The notes below the pieces were generated by a model that searched no databases, was not told where the DNA came from, and was given only the letters and a program-made list of their open reading frames with translations. A stretch of DNA of 64,000 bases from Nitrosomonas sp. (GTDB lineage Bacteria > Pseudomonadota > Gammaproteobacteria > Burkholderiales > Nitrosomonadaceae): positions 1 to 64,000 of the forward strand of contig JAJSDU010000003.1 of the NCBI GenBank assembly GCA_028577615.1. Direction: 5' to 3'. Made by a program: the position numbers and the translations under genes. The stretch's first letter is position 1. Each line of letters starts with the position of its first letter. Of the stretch, positions 25,610 to 35,292 are shown one piece after another.

Positions 25610-26812
25610 ATGTTTGCTGATCGTGTCTTGTCAGGTATGCGCCCTACCGGGAATCTGCATTTAGGGCATTATCATGGCGTACTGAAAAACTGGGTGGCGT
25701 TGCAACAGCAGTACGAATGCCTGTTCTTTGTGGCGGACTGGCACGCATTGACGACGCATTACGACGCACCCGAAATCATTGAGAGGAGCGCTTGGGATAT
25801 GGTGATCGACTGGCTTGCCGCGGGTGTCGATCCTGCAAAAGCTGTTTTGTTTATCCAATCCAAAGTCCCCGCGCATGCCGAACTTTATCTGCTGCTGTCG
25901 ATGATGACACCGCTGGGCTGGCTTGAACGTGTGCCGACTTACAAAGATCAGCAGGAAAAGCTCAGCGAGAAAGATCTCAGTACTTACGGTTTTTTGGGTT
26001 ATCCGTTGTTGCAAAGCGCGGATATTCTGATTTACCGTGCAAACCGTGTACCTGTCGGGGAAGACCAGGCGCCGCATATCGAGTTCACGCGCGAAATCTG
26101 CCGGCGCTTTAACCATATTTATGGCAAGGAAGTCGGATTTGAAGAGAAGGCGCAGGCCGCAATCAAAAAACTCGGTTCGAAGAAATCCAGGCTGTATATC
26201 GAACTGCGCACACGTTACCAGGAGCAGGGCGATGAGCATGCGCTGGCGGAAGCCAAATCCCTGCTGGAAGAACAGCAGAATCTGAGCATGGGTGATCAGG
26301 AGCGGCTGTACGGTTATCTTGAAGGCGGTGGCAAGATGATACTGTGCGAACCGGAAACGCTGCTGACCAAAGCATCGCGCATGCCGGGACTGGACGGCCA
26401 GAAAATGTCGAAATCGTATAACAATACCATCAGTCTGCGCGAGGATGCGGACAGCGTGCGCAAAAAAATACGCACCATGCCGACTGATCCCGCCCGCGTG
26501 CGGCGCACCGACCCCGGTAACCCCGAAGTCTGTCCGGTGTGGCAGTTTCATCTGATTTACTCCGATGACGAGATCCGTGACTGGGTGCAACAGGGCTGCC
26601 GCAGCGCGTCTATCGGTTGTCTTGATTGCAAATCGCCGGTCATCGATAGAGTGCTGGCCGAACAGGAGCCGATGCACGACCGGGCCCGCATGTACGAAGA
26701 AGATCCTGTTCTGGTGCGTAACATCATTGCTGACGGTTGTGAGAAGGCCAATCAGCTGGCTGAAGAAACCATGCGTGATATCCGTGCAGCGATGGGGCTG
26801 GATTATTCGTAA
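25610..26812 (+). CDS. trpS: Tryptophan-tRNA ligase
   Basis: A 400-residue class I synthetase. The HIGH-like motif is NLHLGH (15-20) and the KMSKS motif lies at 265-269 in GLDGQKMSKSYNN. Compared with the 334-residue E. coli enzyme it has an insertion of about 70 residues before KMSKS (roughly 176-246, highly charged). I recall this long form in other betaproteobacteria. It attaches Trp to its tRNA. Confidence 0.97.
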   Translation: MFADRVLSGMRPTGNLHLGHYHGVLKNWVALQQQYECLFFVADWHALTTHYDAPEIIERSAWDMVIDWLAAGVDPAKAVLFIQSKVPAHAELYLLLSMMTPLGWLERVPTYKDQQEKLSEKDLSTYGFLGYPLLQSADILIYRANRVPVGEDQAPHIEFTREICRRFNHIYGKEVGFEEKAQAAIKKLGSKKSRLYIELRTRYQEQGDEHALAEAKSLLEEQQNLSMGDQERLYGYLEGGGKMILCEPETLLTKASRMPGLDGQKMSKSYNNTISLREDADSVRKKIRTMPTDPARVRRTDPGNPEVCPVWQFHLIYSDDEIRDWVQQGCRSASIGCLDCKSPVIDRVLAEQEPMHDRARMYEEDPVLVRNIIADGCEKANQLAEETMRDIRAAMGLDYS

Positions 26813-26867
26813 TGCACTGCACTCATCCGGATATGTGTATCATCTTTGTTCGATTGAGCAGAACGAG

Positions 26868-27018
26868 GTTTAACAGGTTGTTGAGAAATGTGTTCGAGGC
26901 AGCCGATGCACGGCAGAAACAGGAAAAAAAGCGGAGTTTATGCCCGATAAATGAGTATTTTGAGCCTGTTTTTAACACCGCGGCGGCAACGCAGATCGTT
27001 TTTCAACAGTCTGTTAAC
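26868..27018. repeat. 151-bp element with imperfect terminal inverted repeats
   Basis: The left end GTTTAACAGGTTGTTGAGAA (26868) and the reverse complement of the right end, GTTAACAGACTGTTGAAAAA (from 27018), match at most positions. They bound about 105 bp of sequence that makes no recognisable protein. The size and the ends look like a MITE or a similar non-autonomous repeat. It sits exactly between trpS and scpA, 24 bases before the scpA start, so it may carry or replace the scpA leader. Only one copy is visible here. Confidence 0.55.
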
Positions 27019-27041
27019 GGCAAAAAAGCAGAGTATCCGTT

Positions 27042-27845
27042 GTGACCGTAACCGCCGGTACGCTGGAAAAAAAACCATACGCAAGAATCTGCGGCGAACC
27101 CTTGATGGAAATCCCGCAGGACTTGTATATCCCGCCCGATGCATTGGAAGTGTTTCTGGATACTTTTCAGGGGCCGCTGGATTTGCTGCTTTATCTGATA
27201 CGCAAACACAATATCGATATTCTCGATATTCCCATGACGCAACTCACGCAGCAGTACATGGCCTATGTGGAAATGATGAATGTGGAACAGTTTGAACTGG
27301 CGGCCGAATATCTGCTTATGACGGCTTTGCTGATTGAAATCAAGTCACGCATGCTGCTGCCCGCGCCAGTCAGTGAGCTGGCGGAAGAAAGCGATCCGAG
27401 GGCGGAACTCGTGCAGCGGTTATTGAAATACGAACAGATCAAACTGGCCGCGGTGCGGCTCAATGCGCTGCCTCAGGTCGATCGTGACTTCATGATTGCC
27501 AGGGTATGGATGGATGCGCAACTGCCTGAACAGTTACCGGACGTTTCAGTAGACGATCTGCGCCAGGTCTGGCTGACGCTGCTGGACCGCGCCAGAATCA
27601 ACCGTAATCATCAAATCAGTCGTGATACATTATCGGTTCGCGCCTACATGAGCCAGGTACTGCGGGCGCTGCAGCAGCGTGGGCAGATCGCGTTTTATGA
27701 CCTGTTCAGTCCGGCGGCAATGACTGCGGAAGTGATCGTGACTTTTCTGGCCATACTTGAGCTCGCCAAGGAGACGTTGGTGGAAATCCTGCAACCGGAA
27801 ATGCCGGGCGCCATTTATGTCCGATCCGTTGACGCAGCAGCCTGA
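27042..27845 (+). CDS. scpA: Segregation and condensation protein A
   Basis: A 267-residue kleisin, starting at GTG 27042. The N-terminal [20 protein letters not shown] (about 38-57) is the SMC-contacting helix region. It is followed by [16 protein letters not shown] and a C-terminal winged helix ([24 protein letters not shown]). ScpA with ScpB and SMC organises and segregates the chromosome. It overlaps scpB by 29 bases. The preceding ARICGEPL segment supports the upstream start over an internal ATG at 27102. Confidence 0.94.
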   Translation: MTVTAGTLEKKPYARICGEPLMEIPQDLYIPPDALEVFLDTFQGPLDLLLYLIRKHNIDILDIPMTQLTQQYMAYVEMMNVEQFELAAEYLLMTALLIEIKSRMLLPAPVSELAEESDPRAELVQRLLKYEQIKLAAVRLNALPQVDRDFMIARVWMDAQLPEQLPDVSVDDLRQVWLTLLDRARINRNHQISRDTLSVRAYMSQVLRALQQRGQIAFYDLFSPAAMTAEVIVTFLAILELAKETLVEILQPEMPGAIYVRSVDAAA

Positions 27846-28518
27846 GCAGCATTCTCAAATCGCCGTGACCGATACGCCTGATACGGTGAATACAGAGATG
27901 GAAACGTCGCCGGAATCCTCGGTGCGATATGAACCGAAGCAGATCAAACGCGTACTGGAAACCGCGCTGCTGACAGCACAGGAGCCGCTGCCCATGGCAG
28001 CGCTGAAGAAATTATTCGACAATGCAATAAATGCACGACAGATTTACGGCGTGATTGACGAAATCGCCGGAGATTGGCTTAATCGCGGCATAGAACTTGT
28101 TCAGGTGGCAAGCGGCTGGCGTTTTCAGGCCAGAAGGGAAATGCAGCCTTTTCTCAACCGACTTGATCCGCCCAAAGCGCCGCGCTATTCCCGCGCCGTA
28201 CTGGAAACACTCGCAATCATTGCCTATCATCAACCGGTTACCCGTGGCGACATTGAGGAGATACGTGGCATCAGTGTATCGTCATCGGTGCTGAAAACAC
28301 TGACGTCACGCGGCTGGGTCGATCAGGTTGGATACCGCAATGTTCCCGGAAAACCGGCATTGCTAGCAACCACGCAGCGGTTCCTCGATGATCTGGGATT
28401 ACAGTCGCTGGAAGCGCTTCCGCCGCTGCAGGAGCTCGGTGCACTGGTGGATACGGATGTTGAAAGCGCGCAGTCCGCCGAAGCAGAAGCAACCATCGAT
28501 CCTGAAAACGAGCAATGA
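27817..28518 (+). CDS. scpB: Segregation and condensation protein B
   Basis: 233 residues from ATG 27817, inside the end of scpA. Two winged-helix domains are present: [18 protein letters not shown] in the first, and [20 protein letters not shown] followed by [16 protein letters not shown] in the second. The overlap with scpA suggests coupled translation. It has a low-complexity Glu/Ala-rich C-terminal tail after about residue 205. Confidence 0.95.
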   Translation: MSDPLTQQPEQHSQIAVTDTPDTVNTEMETSPESSVRYEPKQIKRVLETALLTAQEPLPMAALKKLFDNAINARQIYGVIDEIAGDWLNRGIELVQVASGWRFQARREMQPFLNRLDPPKAPRYSRAVLETLAIIAYHQPVTRGDIEEIRGISVSSSVLKTLTSRGWVDQVGYRNVPGKPALLATTQRFLDDLGLQSLEALPPLQELGALVDTDVESAQSAEAEATIDPENEQ

Positions 28519-28522
28519 GCAC

Positions 28523-29377
28523 CTAGGTCGCTTTACTTTTTCTACCGGTTACTTTTTTGGCTGAACGATGATTGGCTTTCAATACTTCGGTCAGGTGCGG
28601 TGAAATGATCTGTAATAGCTGGGAAAAAATCTTTGGATTTCCCGCCAGAATCTGGCCGCTTTCCAGATAAGTATCGTCGCCTTCCAGATCACCAACCAAT
28701 CCGCCGGCTTCCTTGATCATCAAAACACCGGCAGCCATATCCCAGGGCGCCAGACCGATTTCCCAGAAACCGTCGTAGCGTCCTGCGGCGACATAAGACA
28801 AGTCGAGCGCTGCGGAACCGGGACGGCGAATGCCGGCAACGCGTGGAATAATGTCTTTGAAAATATTCAAATAGGCGTCCATATGCGTTAAATCCCGAAA
28901 TGGTATGCCGGTGCCGATCAGACAATCTTCAAGGCGGATACGTTTGCTCACACGGAGACGCTGATTGTTCAGATATGCACCGCCGCCTTTGCTGGCGGTA
29001 AAAAGTTCATTGTTGTTGGGATTGTAAACAACCGCTTTGCTCAGGATATCCTTGTGTTTCAGCGCGATCGAAACCGAGTATTGCGGAAAGCCATGCAAAA
29101 AATTCGTCGTGCCATCAAGCGGATCGATAATCCATAAAAATTCGGCATTCCGGGCGTCACCACTCGCACCGCTTTCTTCTGCGAGAATCGCGTGATCCGG
29201 ATAGGATTCATGCAAAATTCTGATGATGGCGTCTTCCGCTGCGCGGTCGACTTCACTGACAAAATCACTGCGCGACTTTTTGGAAATATTGAGTAAATCC
29301 AGATTCCGTGAGGCCTGGACAATGATATCACCGGCCCGGCGCGCGGCTTTAACCGCAATGTTTAACATGGGATGCAT
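28523..29377 (-). CDS. suhB: Inositol-1-monophosphatase (SuhB type)
   Basis: 284 residues from the [16 protein letters not shown] start, as in E. coli SuhB; an upstream ATG at 29389 adds four residues. Metal-binding motifs: [24 protein letters not shown], and the later [18 protein letters not shown]. It hydrolyses inositol phosphates, and SuhB also assists rRNA antitermination in E. coli. It is convergent with scpB, five bases apart. Confidence 0.95.
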   Translation of the reverse strand: MHPMLNIAVKAARRAGDIIVQASRNLDLLNISKKSRSDFVSEVDRAAEDAIIRILHESYPDHAILAEESGASGDARNAEFLWIIDPLDGTTNFLHGFPQYSVSIALKHKDILSKAVVYNPNNNELFTASKGGGAYLNNQRLRVSKRIRLEDCLIGTGIPFRDLTHMDAYLNIFKDIIPRVAGIRRPGSAALDLSYVAAGRYDGFWEIGLAPWDMAAGVLMIKEAGGLVGDLEGDDTYLESGQILAGNPKIFSQLLQIISPHLTEVLKANHRSAKKVTGRKSKAT

Positions 29378-29854
29378 AGAATGATTCAAGGATTAGATTG
29401 GATTAAAAAACTGTCTCGTTTCTGTTTTTACAGGAACAATAGAAGATTCAGCATTCGCCTTATAATTCAGTATATGGACAGAGTACTGGATAATTATTCT
29501 CTGAACAGCGCATGTGCGATGCCGAATCAACCAAAAAACCCATGATTCTAATATGAAACTGAGTTTCCTGTGCATGTATATGCACGTATAAGAATGCATC
29601 TCATAAGAATTTTATATTTAAGAAAGAGAGTCGTCTGAAGATTTACAATAATTGTACTGGATTGAAATCGAACAGATTGGTTTTGCACGGCATTTTCTTG
29701 CTATATACTGCGACCTTCAATCAAAGGTGTTGATTGAAAAATGGGTTCGTTGACAGGCCTTAAAGTCACGATACAGGGGAGCAAAAGGTATTTTCAAAGG
29801 CTGTCGATTGAAAATAATATAAAAACTAACATGCTAATAGCAAAGGAAATTTGA
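29378..29854. other. Intergenic region between suhB and outer-membrane gene
   Basis: About 475 bp without a convincing gene. It is AT-rich. A possible promoter is TTGCAC with TATACT 15 bp downstream near 29683-29709, a short spacing. AAAGGAAATTTGA precedes the ATG at 29855 as a ribosome-binding site. No tRNA or terminator with a clear stem was seen. Confidence 0.35.
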
Positions 29855-30781
29855 ATGAAAACTAATCCAGAGAGAATTAATTCCATTCTAGTTGCTGCGG
29901 TGGCTTCGTCATTATTTTCTGGTGTTCTGGCATCTTCAGCTCACGCGCACGACGCTTCGGCTGAACGAGTAAAAGAACTTGAAAGCCAGCTTCGTGCTAT
30001 GCAGGAAAACATGCAGATGATGCAAAATGGCATGCAGGCCATGCAAAGCGAACTGAATAGATTGAAGTCACAACCGGCACCTGTGGTGCGAACGAATGAA
30101 AGTATACAGACTAGAGGTGAGGGCGCTGCCATGGCAGTAGCACCTGAACCCATACCAGCTCCAGCGCCAGCGGTTGAAGAGCGTAAGAAAAATAACATGG
30201 TATTTTTCCGTGGTGGTTTTGCGCACAGCTCGCAGCATCGTAATGGCATGACTTTTCAAAGCGATGTCGTTCCTGTCGGCGCACAGGACCGGCCCGATAA
30301 AAATGCATGGTATTTCGGCGCCGGTTTTGACTTTAACCTGACGAACGACGCATGGGGTTTGGCGCCTAAAACCAGTTTGCTGGCTGAGTTAATGTTTGAG
30401 TATAAAGAATTCAGTTCGACTGTGCAGGGTAATGCCTTGGCCAATATGCCATCCCAGCTTGCCGGTGGTGCGTTGAATCCGCATAGTGTTTCTGTAACCC
30501 AGTTGTCGGTTTATGCGTCACCGAAAGTCAAATTTATGGAAGGCTCCAGGTTAAGACCTTGGATCATTCCAGCCGGATTCGGCGTACATATCGTCAGCCC
30601 GCCGGGAGAATCAGGATCGTTCTTTATTCCGGGTGTTGTCTTTGGTGGCGGTGCAGAGTATCGAATCTGGAAGGATTTATACGCAGGTATCGATGCGCGT
30701 TATCACATTACCGGTGGTAAAAAAGACGGCGTTGACGTTGACGGTTTAACCGCTGGCGGTTACCTGGGTATCGGATTTTAG
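29855..30781 (+). CDS. Outer-membrane beta-barrel protein with N-terminal coiled coil
   Basis: 308 residues. A signal peptide runs to about Ala31 (SGVLASSAHAHA-like end). A coiled coil rich in Met and Gln follows (AERVKELESQLRAMQENMQM... about 35-72), then a Pro-rich linker. A barrel of alternating strands ends in LGIGF, a typical C-terminal aromatic. The coiled coil followed by a barrel resembles trimeric porin-like or OprB-adjacent proteins, but I do not recognise the family. It is a single gene with a long leader. Confidence 0.7.
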   Translation: MKTNPERINSILVAAVASSLFSGVLASSAHAHDASAERVKELESQLRAMQENMQMMQNGMQAMQSELNRLKSQPAPVVRTNESIQTRGEGAAMAVAPEPIPAPAPAVEERKKNNMVFFRGGFAHSSQHRNGMTFQSDVVPVGAQDRPDKNAWYFGAGFDFNLTNDAWGLAPKTSLLAELMFEYKEFSSTVQGNALANMPSQLAGGALNPHSVSVTQLSVYASPKVKFMEGSRLRPWIIPAGFGVHIVSPPGESGSFFIPGVVFGGGAEYRIWKDLYAGIDARYHITGGKKDGVDVDGLTAGGYLGIGF

Positions 30782-30812
30782 TTCTTTATGCTGGGTTGTT
30801 GCTTTTGAAGAG

Positions 30813-30893
30813 CGCACGCCAAAATTGGGCATCGGCGGTTTTTCCCGCTGGGAGACCGGGTAACAGATGAATAAATCCGGATTCTGGCGTGCG
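30813..30893. repeat. Long-range 9-bp inverted repeat
   Basis: CGCACGCCA (30813-30821) and TGGCGTGCG (30885-30893) are perfect complements 63 bases apart. They lie between the outer-membrane gene and the dihydroxyacetone kinase. Shorter GC-rich stems (CCCGCTGGGAGACCGGG) sit inside. It may be a transcript-end structure or leader element. No U-run follows, so I do not call it a terminator. Confidence 0.35.
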
Positions 30894-30959
30894 ATAGTGG
30901 CGTCAAAAATCAGTTTTTTTAACGAAATCAAGTTTTGTTGTTTCTCTGGTTGATAAGTA

Positions 30960-32699
30960 ATGACTTATCTTTTTAATCGGCCGGAAACGTTCGTAGACGA
31001 AATGATCCAGGGATTCGCGGCAGCGCACCGGAATCATATTCTTCCGGTCGATGGCGGTGTGATTCGGCGGCACAAGATAACGACGGGGCAGGTCGTCATC
31101 ATCATCGGCGGCGGTTCCGGGCATTATCCGGCGTTCGGTGGACTGGTTGGACAGGGGCTGGCGCATGGTGCAGCGATGGGCAATGTGTTTGCGTCGCCTT
31201 CGGCGCAGCAAATCTGCAATGTCGCGCTGGCCGCAGATGCGGGCGGCGGCATTGTGTTCTGTTACGGCAACTATGCCGGCGATGTGCTCAATTTCAATCA
31301 GGCACAGGAACGCTTGCAGGTGCAGGGTATCGATGTGCGTGCCGTGGTGGTGACCGACGACATTGCTGCCGCACTGCCAGCGGAACGTCATTTGCGTCGC
31401 GGCATTGCCGGAACGCTGCCGGTGTTCAAGGCTGCGGGCGCAGCGGCTGACGCCGGCAAATCGCTGGATGAAGTCTGCCGTATTGCAGTCGAAGCCAACG
31501 TGCGCGTTCGCACGCTGGGCGTTGCTTTTTCAGGCTGCACATTACCGGGCGCCCGGCAACCGCTGTTTGACGTGGCGTACGGGAAAATGGCCGTCGGCAT
31601 GGGCATACATGGCGAGCCCGGTCTGCATCAGATGGATGCGCTTGATGCCGATGGCCTGGCGGAAATGCTCGTCGACAAACTGTTGCAGGATATTCCGCCA
31701 GTTGTAGGTCATTCCGAGGGTGCGCGTGTCGGCGTGATATTGAACAGTCTGGGCAGCGTGGCGCAGGAGGAATTGTTTGTCGTCTATCGCAGGGTCGATC
31801 AATTGTTCCGCGAACGCGGACTGGTGATCGTCGAACCGGTTGTCGATCGCGTCATTACCAGCTTTGACATGGCCGGTATTTCGCTGACGCTGTTCTGGTT
31901 GAATGATGAACTCGAACACTATTGGCTGGCCCCGGCGGACACGCCGGCGTTCAGGCGGGGCAGTGTATCAGGGTCGTTGGATAACTCTGAACATATTGCG
32001 GCTATACCGTCCGCAATCGCTCAACAGCATGTGACAGCGGGTTCCCGTGATTCACAAAAAGCTGCAGCAGTCATTCTGGCTGCGCTCGAATCGGCAGCAC
32101 ACATTGTCGACGCACAGCGGGACGCACTCGGACGTCTCGACGCCGTTGCGGGCGATGGCGATCATGGTATCGGTATGCAGCGCGGATTGGCGGCGGCTGT
32201 CGATGCCGCCGGAAAAGCCCGTGACGCGCAGGCAGGTGCGGGAACGTTGCTGACGGTAGCCGGGGATGCCTGGGCTGCCCGCGCGGGTGGTACATCCGGC
32301 GCGCTGTGGGGCGTCATGCTGTGTAGTCTTGGCCATGAACTGGGTGACGTGAACACACCCGACACCGCAGTTGTTGCAGCAGGCGTAGCTGCGGCCCTGC
32401 GCGAAGTCATGCAACGCGGCAACGCGCAACCCGGTGACAAGACGCTGGTCGATGTATTACAACCCTTCTCCGCCGCACTCGATCAGGCGGTGGCACGCGA
32501 CGCTTCAATAGCCGATGCCTGGAAAGAGGCTGCCGATATCGCGCATGACGCCGCACAGGAAACTCGCGATCTTCTGCCCAGAATCGGTCGCGCACGTCCG
32601 CACGCGGAAAAAAGCATCGGCATCCCGGATCCGGGCGCCGTTTCACTGGCGCTGATTATCGGCGCGGTGAGCGAGGTGATATGCAGACATTGTGTCTGA
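30960..32699 (+). CDS. ATP-dependent dihydroxyacetone (glycerone) kinase, single chain
   Basis: 579 residues joining DhaK and DhaL domains. DhaK (about 1-330) has [12 protein letters not shown] (48-59), and the substrate-binding His217 in [10 protein letters not shown]. DhaL (about 365-579) has the Mg-ATP loop [11 protein letters not shown] with D399 and D401. It phosphorylates dihydroxyacetone to DHAP using ATP, unlike the PTS-dependent split form. Base composition appears more GC-rich than neighbours, and it is bounded downstream by an IS remnant 14 bases after its stop, so horizontal origin is possible. No glycerol dehydrogenase or other partner is adjacent. Confidence 0.93.
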   Translation: MTYLFNRPETFVDEMIQGFAAAHRNHILPVDGGVIRRHKITTGQVVIIIGGGSGHYPAFGGLVGQGLAHGAAMGNVFASPSAQQICNVALAADAGGGIVFCYGNYAGDVLNFNQAQERLQVQGIDVRAVVVTDDIAAALPAERHLRRGIAGTLPVFKAAGAAADAGKSLDEVCRIAVEANVRVRTLGVAFSGCTLPGARQPLFDVAYGKMAVGMGIHGEPGLHQMDALDADGLAEMLVDKLLQDIPPVVGHSEGARVGVILNSLGSVAQEELFVVYRRVDQLFRERGLVIVEPVVDRVITSFDMAGISLTLFWLNDELEHYWLAPADTPAFRRGSVSGSLDNSEHIAAIPSAIAQQHVTAGSRDSQKAAAVILAALESAAHIVDAQRDALGRLDAVAGDGDHGIGMQRGLAAAVDAAGKARDAQAGAGTLLTVAGDAWAARAGGTSGALWGVMLCSLGHELGDVNTPDTAVVAAGVAAALREVMQRGNAQPGDKTLVDVLQPFSAALDQAVARDASIADAWKEAADIAHDAAQETRDLLPRIGRARPHAEKSIGIPDPGAVSLALIIGAVSEVICRHCV

Positions 32700-32712
32700 A
32701 GTGCATCAGTAT

Positions 32713-33180
32713 GTCCACTTCTATTCCCAGCCCCTCGCGATTGAAATCGTCGAGTACATTGCAGGTGCGAAAAGACCTGCCATTGGTACGTTGATCAGCC
32801 ATAAAGTCCATCGACCATGTGTCATTGGGTTGCTCCGGTACGGCCAGCGCTTCCGGCTTTTCCCGTTTCAATCGCCTGCGCGGCTTGATCCGTAAGTTCA
32901 ATTCCAATTCACGGTAGATACGGTACACACGTTTGTGATTCCATTCAAAACCCTTCACATTGCGCAAATAGAAGAAACATAAACCAAAGCCCCAACGCTT
33001 GTAACAGCTCGTCAGCCGTAGTAACCAGTCGGCGATTTCCTCATTCTCAGCGTTGAGTACCCGTCGATAGTGATAGCAGGTTTCAGAGATGCCAAATGTT
33101 GCACAGGCCAAAACGATACTCACCAATTTCTCCTGTACCGCCCACTGCGCCATTACCTTGCGCTGTGAGGGCTTTACCAC
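32713..33180 (-). pseudogene. IS3-family transposase OrfB, truncated
   Basis: About 156 residues of an Orf[10 protein letters not shown], then [48 protein letters not shown] with the first catalytic Asp (about 125) and [16 protein letters not shown] with the second (about 145). The last third, with the catalytic Glu, is gone. Translated residues after IEVD belong to flanking DNA. Confidence 0.85.
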
Positions 33181-33207
33181 TTTTTTCCAAGCGCCTCCTT
33201 CAGCAGT

Positions 33208-33426
33208 TCATTCCGCATACATCCGTTTCAGCCGCCGGTTCTCTTCAGTCATCGCCTTCATTTCAGATAGCATCGTAACACCCATCCCGCCATATCTGCT
33301 GTGCCATTTGTAGAATGTCGCACTGCTCATGCCATGTTCACGGCACAATTCAGGAACCGGCATTCCAGCCTCTGCCTGTTTGAGTATCGCCATGATCTCG
33401 CTGTCACTAAACTTCGATTTCTTCAT
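33208..33426 (-). pseudogene. IS3-family OrfA, frameshifted near its end
   Basis: 72 residues: a helix-turn-helix (SEIMAILKQAEAGMPVPELC, REHGMSSATFYKWHSRYGG) and a leucine-zipper start (MTEENRRLKRMYAE). The frame stops at TGA, but the usual end [11 protein letters not shown] follows in a shifted frame just downstream. A small deletion has therefore removed part of the zipper. Confidence 0.8.
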
Positions 33427-33495
33427 TGCAGAACCTCCTCTTTGTAAATTACAAGAAAATTCTACTTTTGAATCCTGTTATTTTCTGAGGGGAAT

Positions 33496-33639
33496 GCCTG
33501 TCGACGTATTGAATGGTTGAGGTTTTATCAGAAACGACAACGTGGCAATCCTATCATTCTGCGGCGTGATGATCCTTTTGTCCATGTGGTAGTTTCAGGT
33601 CGCAAGATACTGGATTGCGGCACGCTCCGTACAATATGA
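33496..33639 (+). other. Orphan coding-like fragment, unidentified
   Basis: An open stretch of 47 codons reads RRIEWLRFYQKRQRGNPIIL, RRDDPFVHVVVSGRKILD, CGTLRTI and then TGA. It has protein-like composition and no good start codon. It lies between the IS3 remnant and glgA. It may be the 3' end of a gene destroyed by the insertion. I do not recognise the family. Confidence 0.3.
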
Positions 33640-33763
33640 CGACAACTCCATTTAACGGTAGATGAGTTTGCTTAGCGATTTGAAGTTACTATGACTTGGC
33701 GGATTCCCTTGCGGATGTCCGCTCTATGTGAAATGCACAGGATTAGTGATTGGCACTTTGTAT

Positions 33764-35290
33764 TCAATCAGTTTTTCCGGCAAGCATCCGGTAAATCCGC
33801 CGGTAGGCCGCAGCGCTGGTACGCCAGCTGAAGTCTTTGGCCATGCCGTTCTGCTGCAGCATGCGCCATGTTACGGTGTCCTGATACAGTTTTGCGGCGC
33901 GCCGGATGGTGGCGAGCAATTGTTCCGCGGTCATCGGGTAAAAAACAAATCCGGTTGCTTTGCCGTCTTTCAGTGTGGCTGGCGTGCAATCGACGACGGT
34001 GTCGACGAGTCCGCCGGTGGCGTGCACCAGCGGCGGCGTGCCGTAGCGCTGGCTGTACATCTGATTCAAACCGCAGGGTTCGAAGCGCGAGGGCATCAGG
34101 AAACAATCGGCGCCGGCTTCGATCAGGTGCGACAAGGCTTCGGTATAGCCGATGTGGACGGCGATCCTGCCGGGATACGTCCGGGCAAGCGCGGTAAGTT
34201 TTTTTTCCATTTCCGCGTTGCCGCTGCCCAGGATCGCCAGTTGCGCGGGTATTTCGACGAGTTGCTGCGCGATCTGCTGTAGCACATCGAAGCCTTTCTG
34301 GTGAGTGATGCGGCTGATCGCGGCGAATAGCGGAATGGTATCGTCTTGTGCTAGCGCCATTGCTTTCTGCAATGCCCGTTTGTTGGCTGTTTTGGCCGAC
34401 AGATCGGCGCGGGTGTAATGGCTGGCGATATACGGATCGGTGGCGGGATTCCAGACGTTCTCGTCGATACCGTTGATGATGCCGGTCATCTGTTCGCGAC
34501 GCGCCGACAGCAATCCCTGCAGGCCGAAGCCCAGCGGTTCGGATTGAATTTCCCGGGCGTAATTGGGGCTGACCGTGGTGATATGGTCGGCATAATAAAG
34601 TCCTGCTTTCAAAAAGGACAGTTGGCCGTGAAATTCAACACCGTGCATATCGAAACTGCGGACGGGCAATCCCAGACGGGCGACATTTTCCGGCGGGAAA
34701 TTGCCCTGAAACGCAAGGTTGTGGATCGTCATCACCGACGCTGTCTTGCGCTCCGGGTGATGGCCCGGATGAAAGTGCAGATAAGCCGGTGTCAGACCGC
34801 TTTGCCAGTCGTTGCAGTGCACGATATGCGGTTGCCATTTCAGCGGGCTGGCGTCGCTGCTCAGGATAGCGCCGATTTTGCCGAGCAGTCCGAACCGCAG
34901 GACATTATCCGACCAATCCCGTCCCGCCGTGTTCTGGTAGGGACCGCCTTCCCTTGAGTACAATTCCGGGCAATCGATGATGAATACCGGAATACTGTCG
35001 GATTCATTGACCGGCAGTTTTGCCGCGCGTAGTACGCAGGGCGGGAAATGTTCAAGATTTTCGAATCCGGCAACTTTGCGTTTTGGTTTCAGACCAGCCA
35101 GTACCTGCGGATAGCCCGGGATCAGCAATCTGACATCCAGACCCAGGGCGCGTAACGCGGCGGGAAGCGCCGCGCTGACATCGCCGAGTCCGCCGGTTTT
35201 GCACAGTGGATAAACTTCGGGCGTGATAAAGAGCACACGCGGTTCTTTTTTCGAAGGAACAGGTGAGGGGATGGATGCAGTGTCGGTCAT
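33764..35290 (-). CDS. glgA: Glycogen synthase (ADP-glucose)
   Basis: 508 residues, GT5 family. The N-terminal ADP-glucose motif is KTGGLGDVSAALP with Lys31. The C-terminal region has MPSRFEPCGLNQMYSQRYGT with the catalytic-site Glu and the second HATGGLVDTV motif. It elongates alpha-1,4-glucan from ADP-glucose made by GlgC. It starts two bases after pgi ends and is the last gene of the minus-strand glycogen set. Confidence 0.97.
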   Translation of the reverse strand: MTDTASIPSPVPSKKEPRVLFITPEVYPLCKTGGLGDVSAALPAALRALGLDVRLLIPGYPQVLAGLKPKRKVAGFENLEHFPPCVLRAAKLPVNESDSIPVFIIDCPELYSREGGPYQNTAGRDWSDNVLRFGLLGKIGAILSSDASPLKWQPHIVHCNDWQSGLTPAYLHFHPGHHPERKTASVMTIHNLAFQGNFPPENVARLGLPVRSFDMHGVEFHGQLSFLKAGLYYADHITTVSPNYAREIQSEPLGFGLQGLLSARREQMTGIINGIDENVWNPATDPYIASHYTRADLSAKTANKRALQKAMALAQDDTIPLFAAISRITHQKGFDVLQQIAQQLVEIPAQLAILGSGNAEMEKKLTALARTYPGRIAVHIGYTEALSHLIEAGADCFLMPSRFEPCGLNQMYSQRYGTPPLVHATGGLVDTVVDCTPATLKDGKATGFVFYPMTAEQLLATIRRAAKLYQDTVTWRMLQQNGMAKDFSWRTSAAAYRRIYRMLAGKTD

Positions 35291-35292
35291 GC

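Larger units (their letters stand above)
32713..33445 (-). mobile_element. IS3-family (IS407-group-like) remnant
   Basis: Contains an OrfA and a truncated OrfB on the minus strand. The left end stops inside OrfB, 14 bases from the dihydroxyacetone kinase stop. The catalytic-domain end and one terminal repeat are therefore missing. The right boundary beyond the OrfA start is uncertain. Confidence 0.8.

Noticed and set aside
25661-26677. 338-codon antisense frame under trpS
   Set aside because: Mirror of trpS, which is complete with HIGH and KMSKS motifs.
29683-29709. Possible sigma-54 site upstream of the outer-membrane protein
   Set aside because: GG and GC are nine bases apart instead of ten and the flanks do not match; only a weak sigma-70-like reading is possible.
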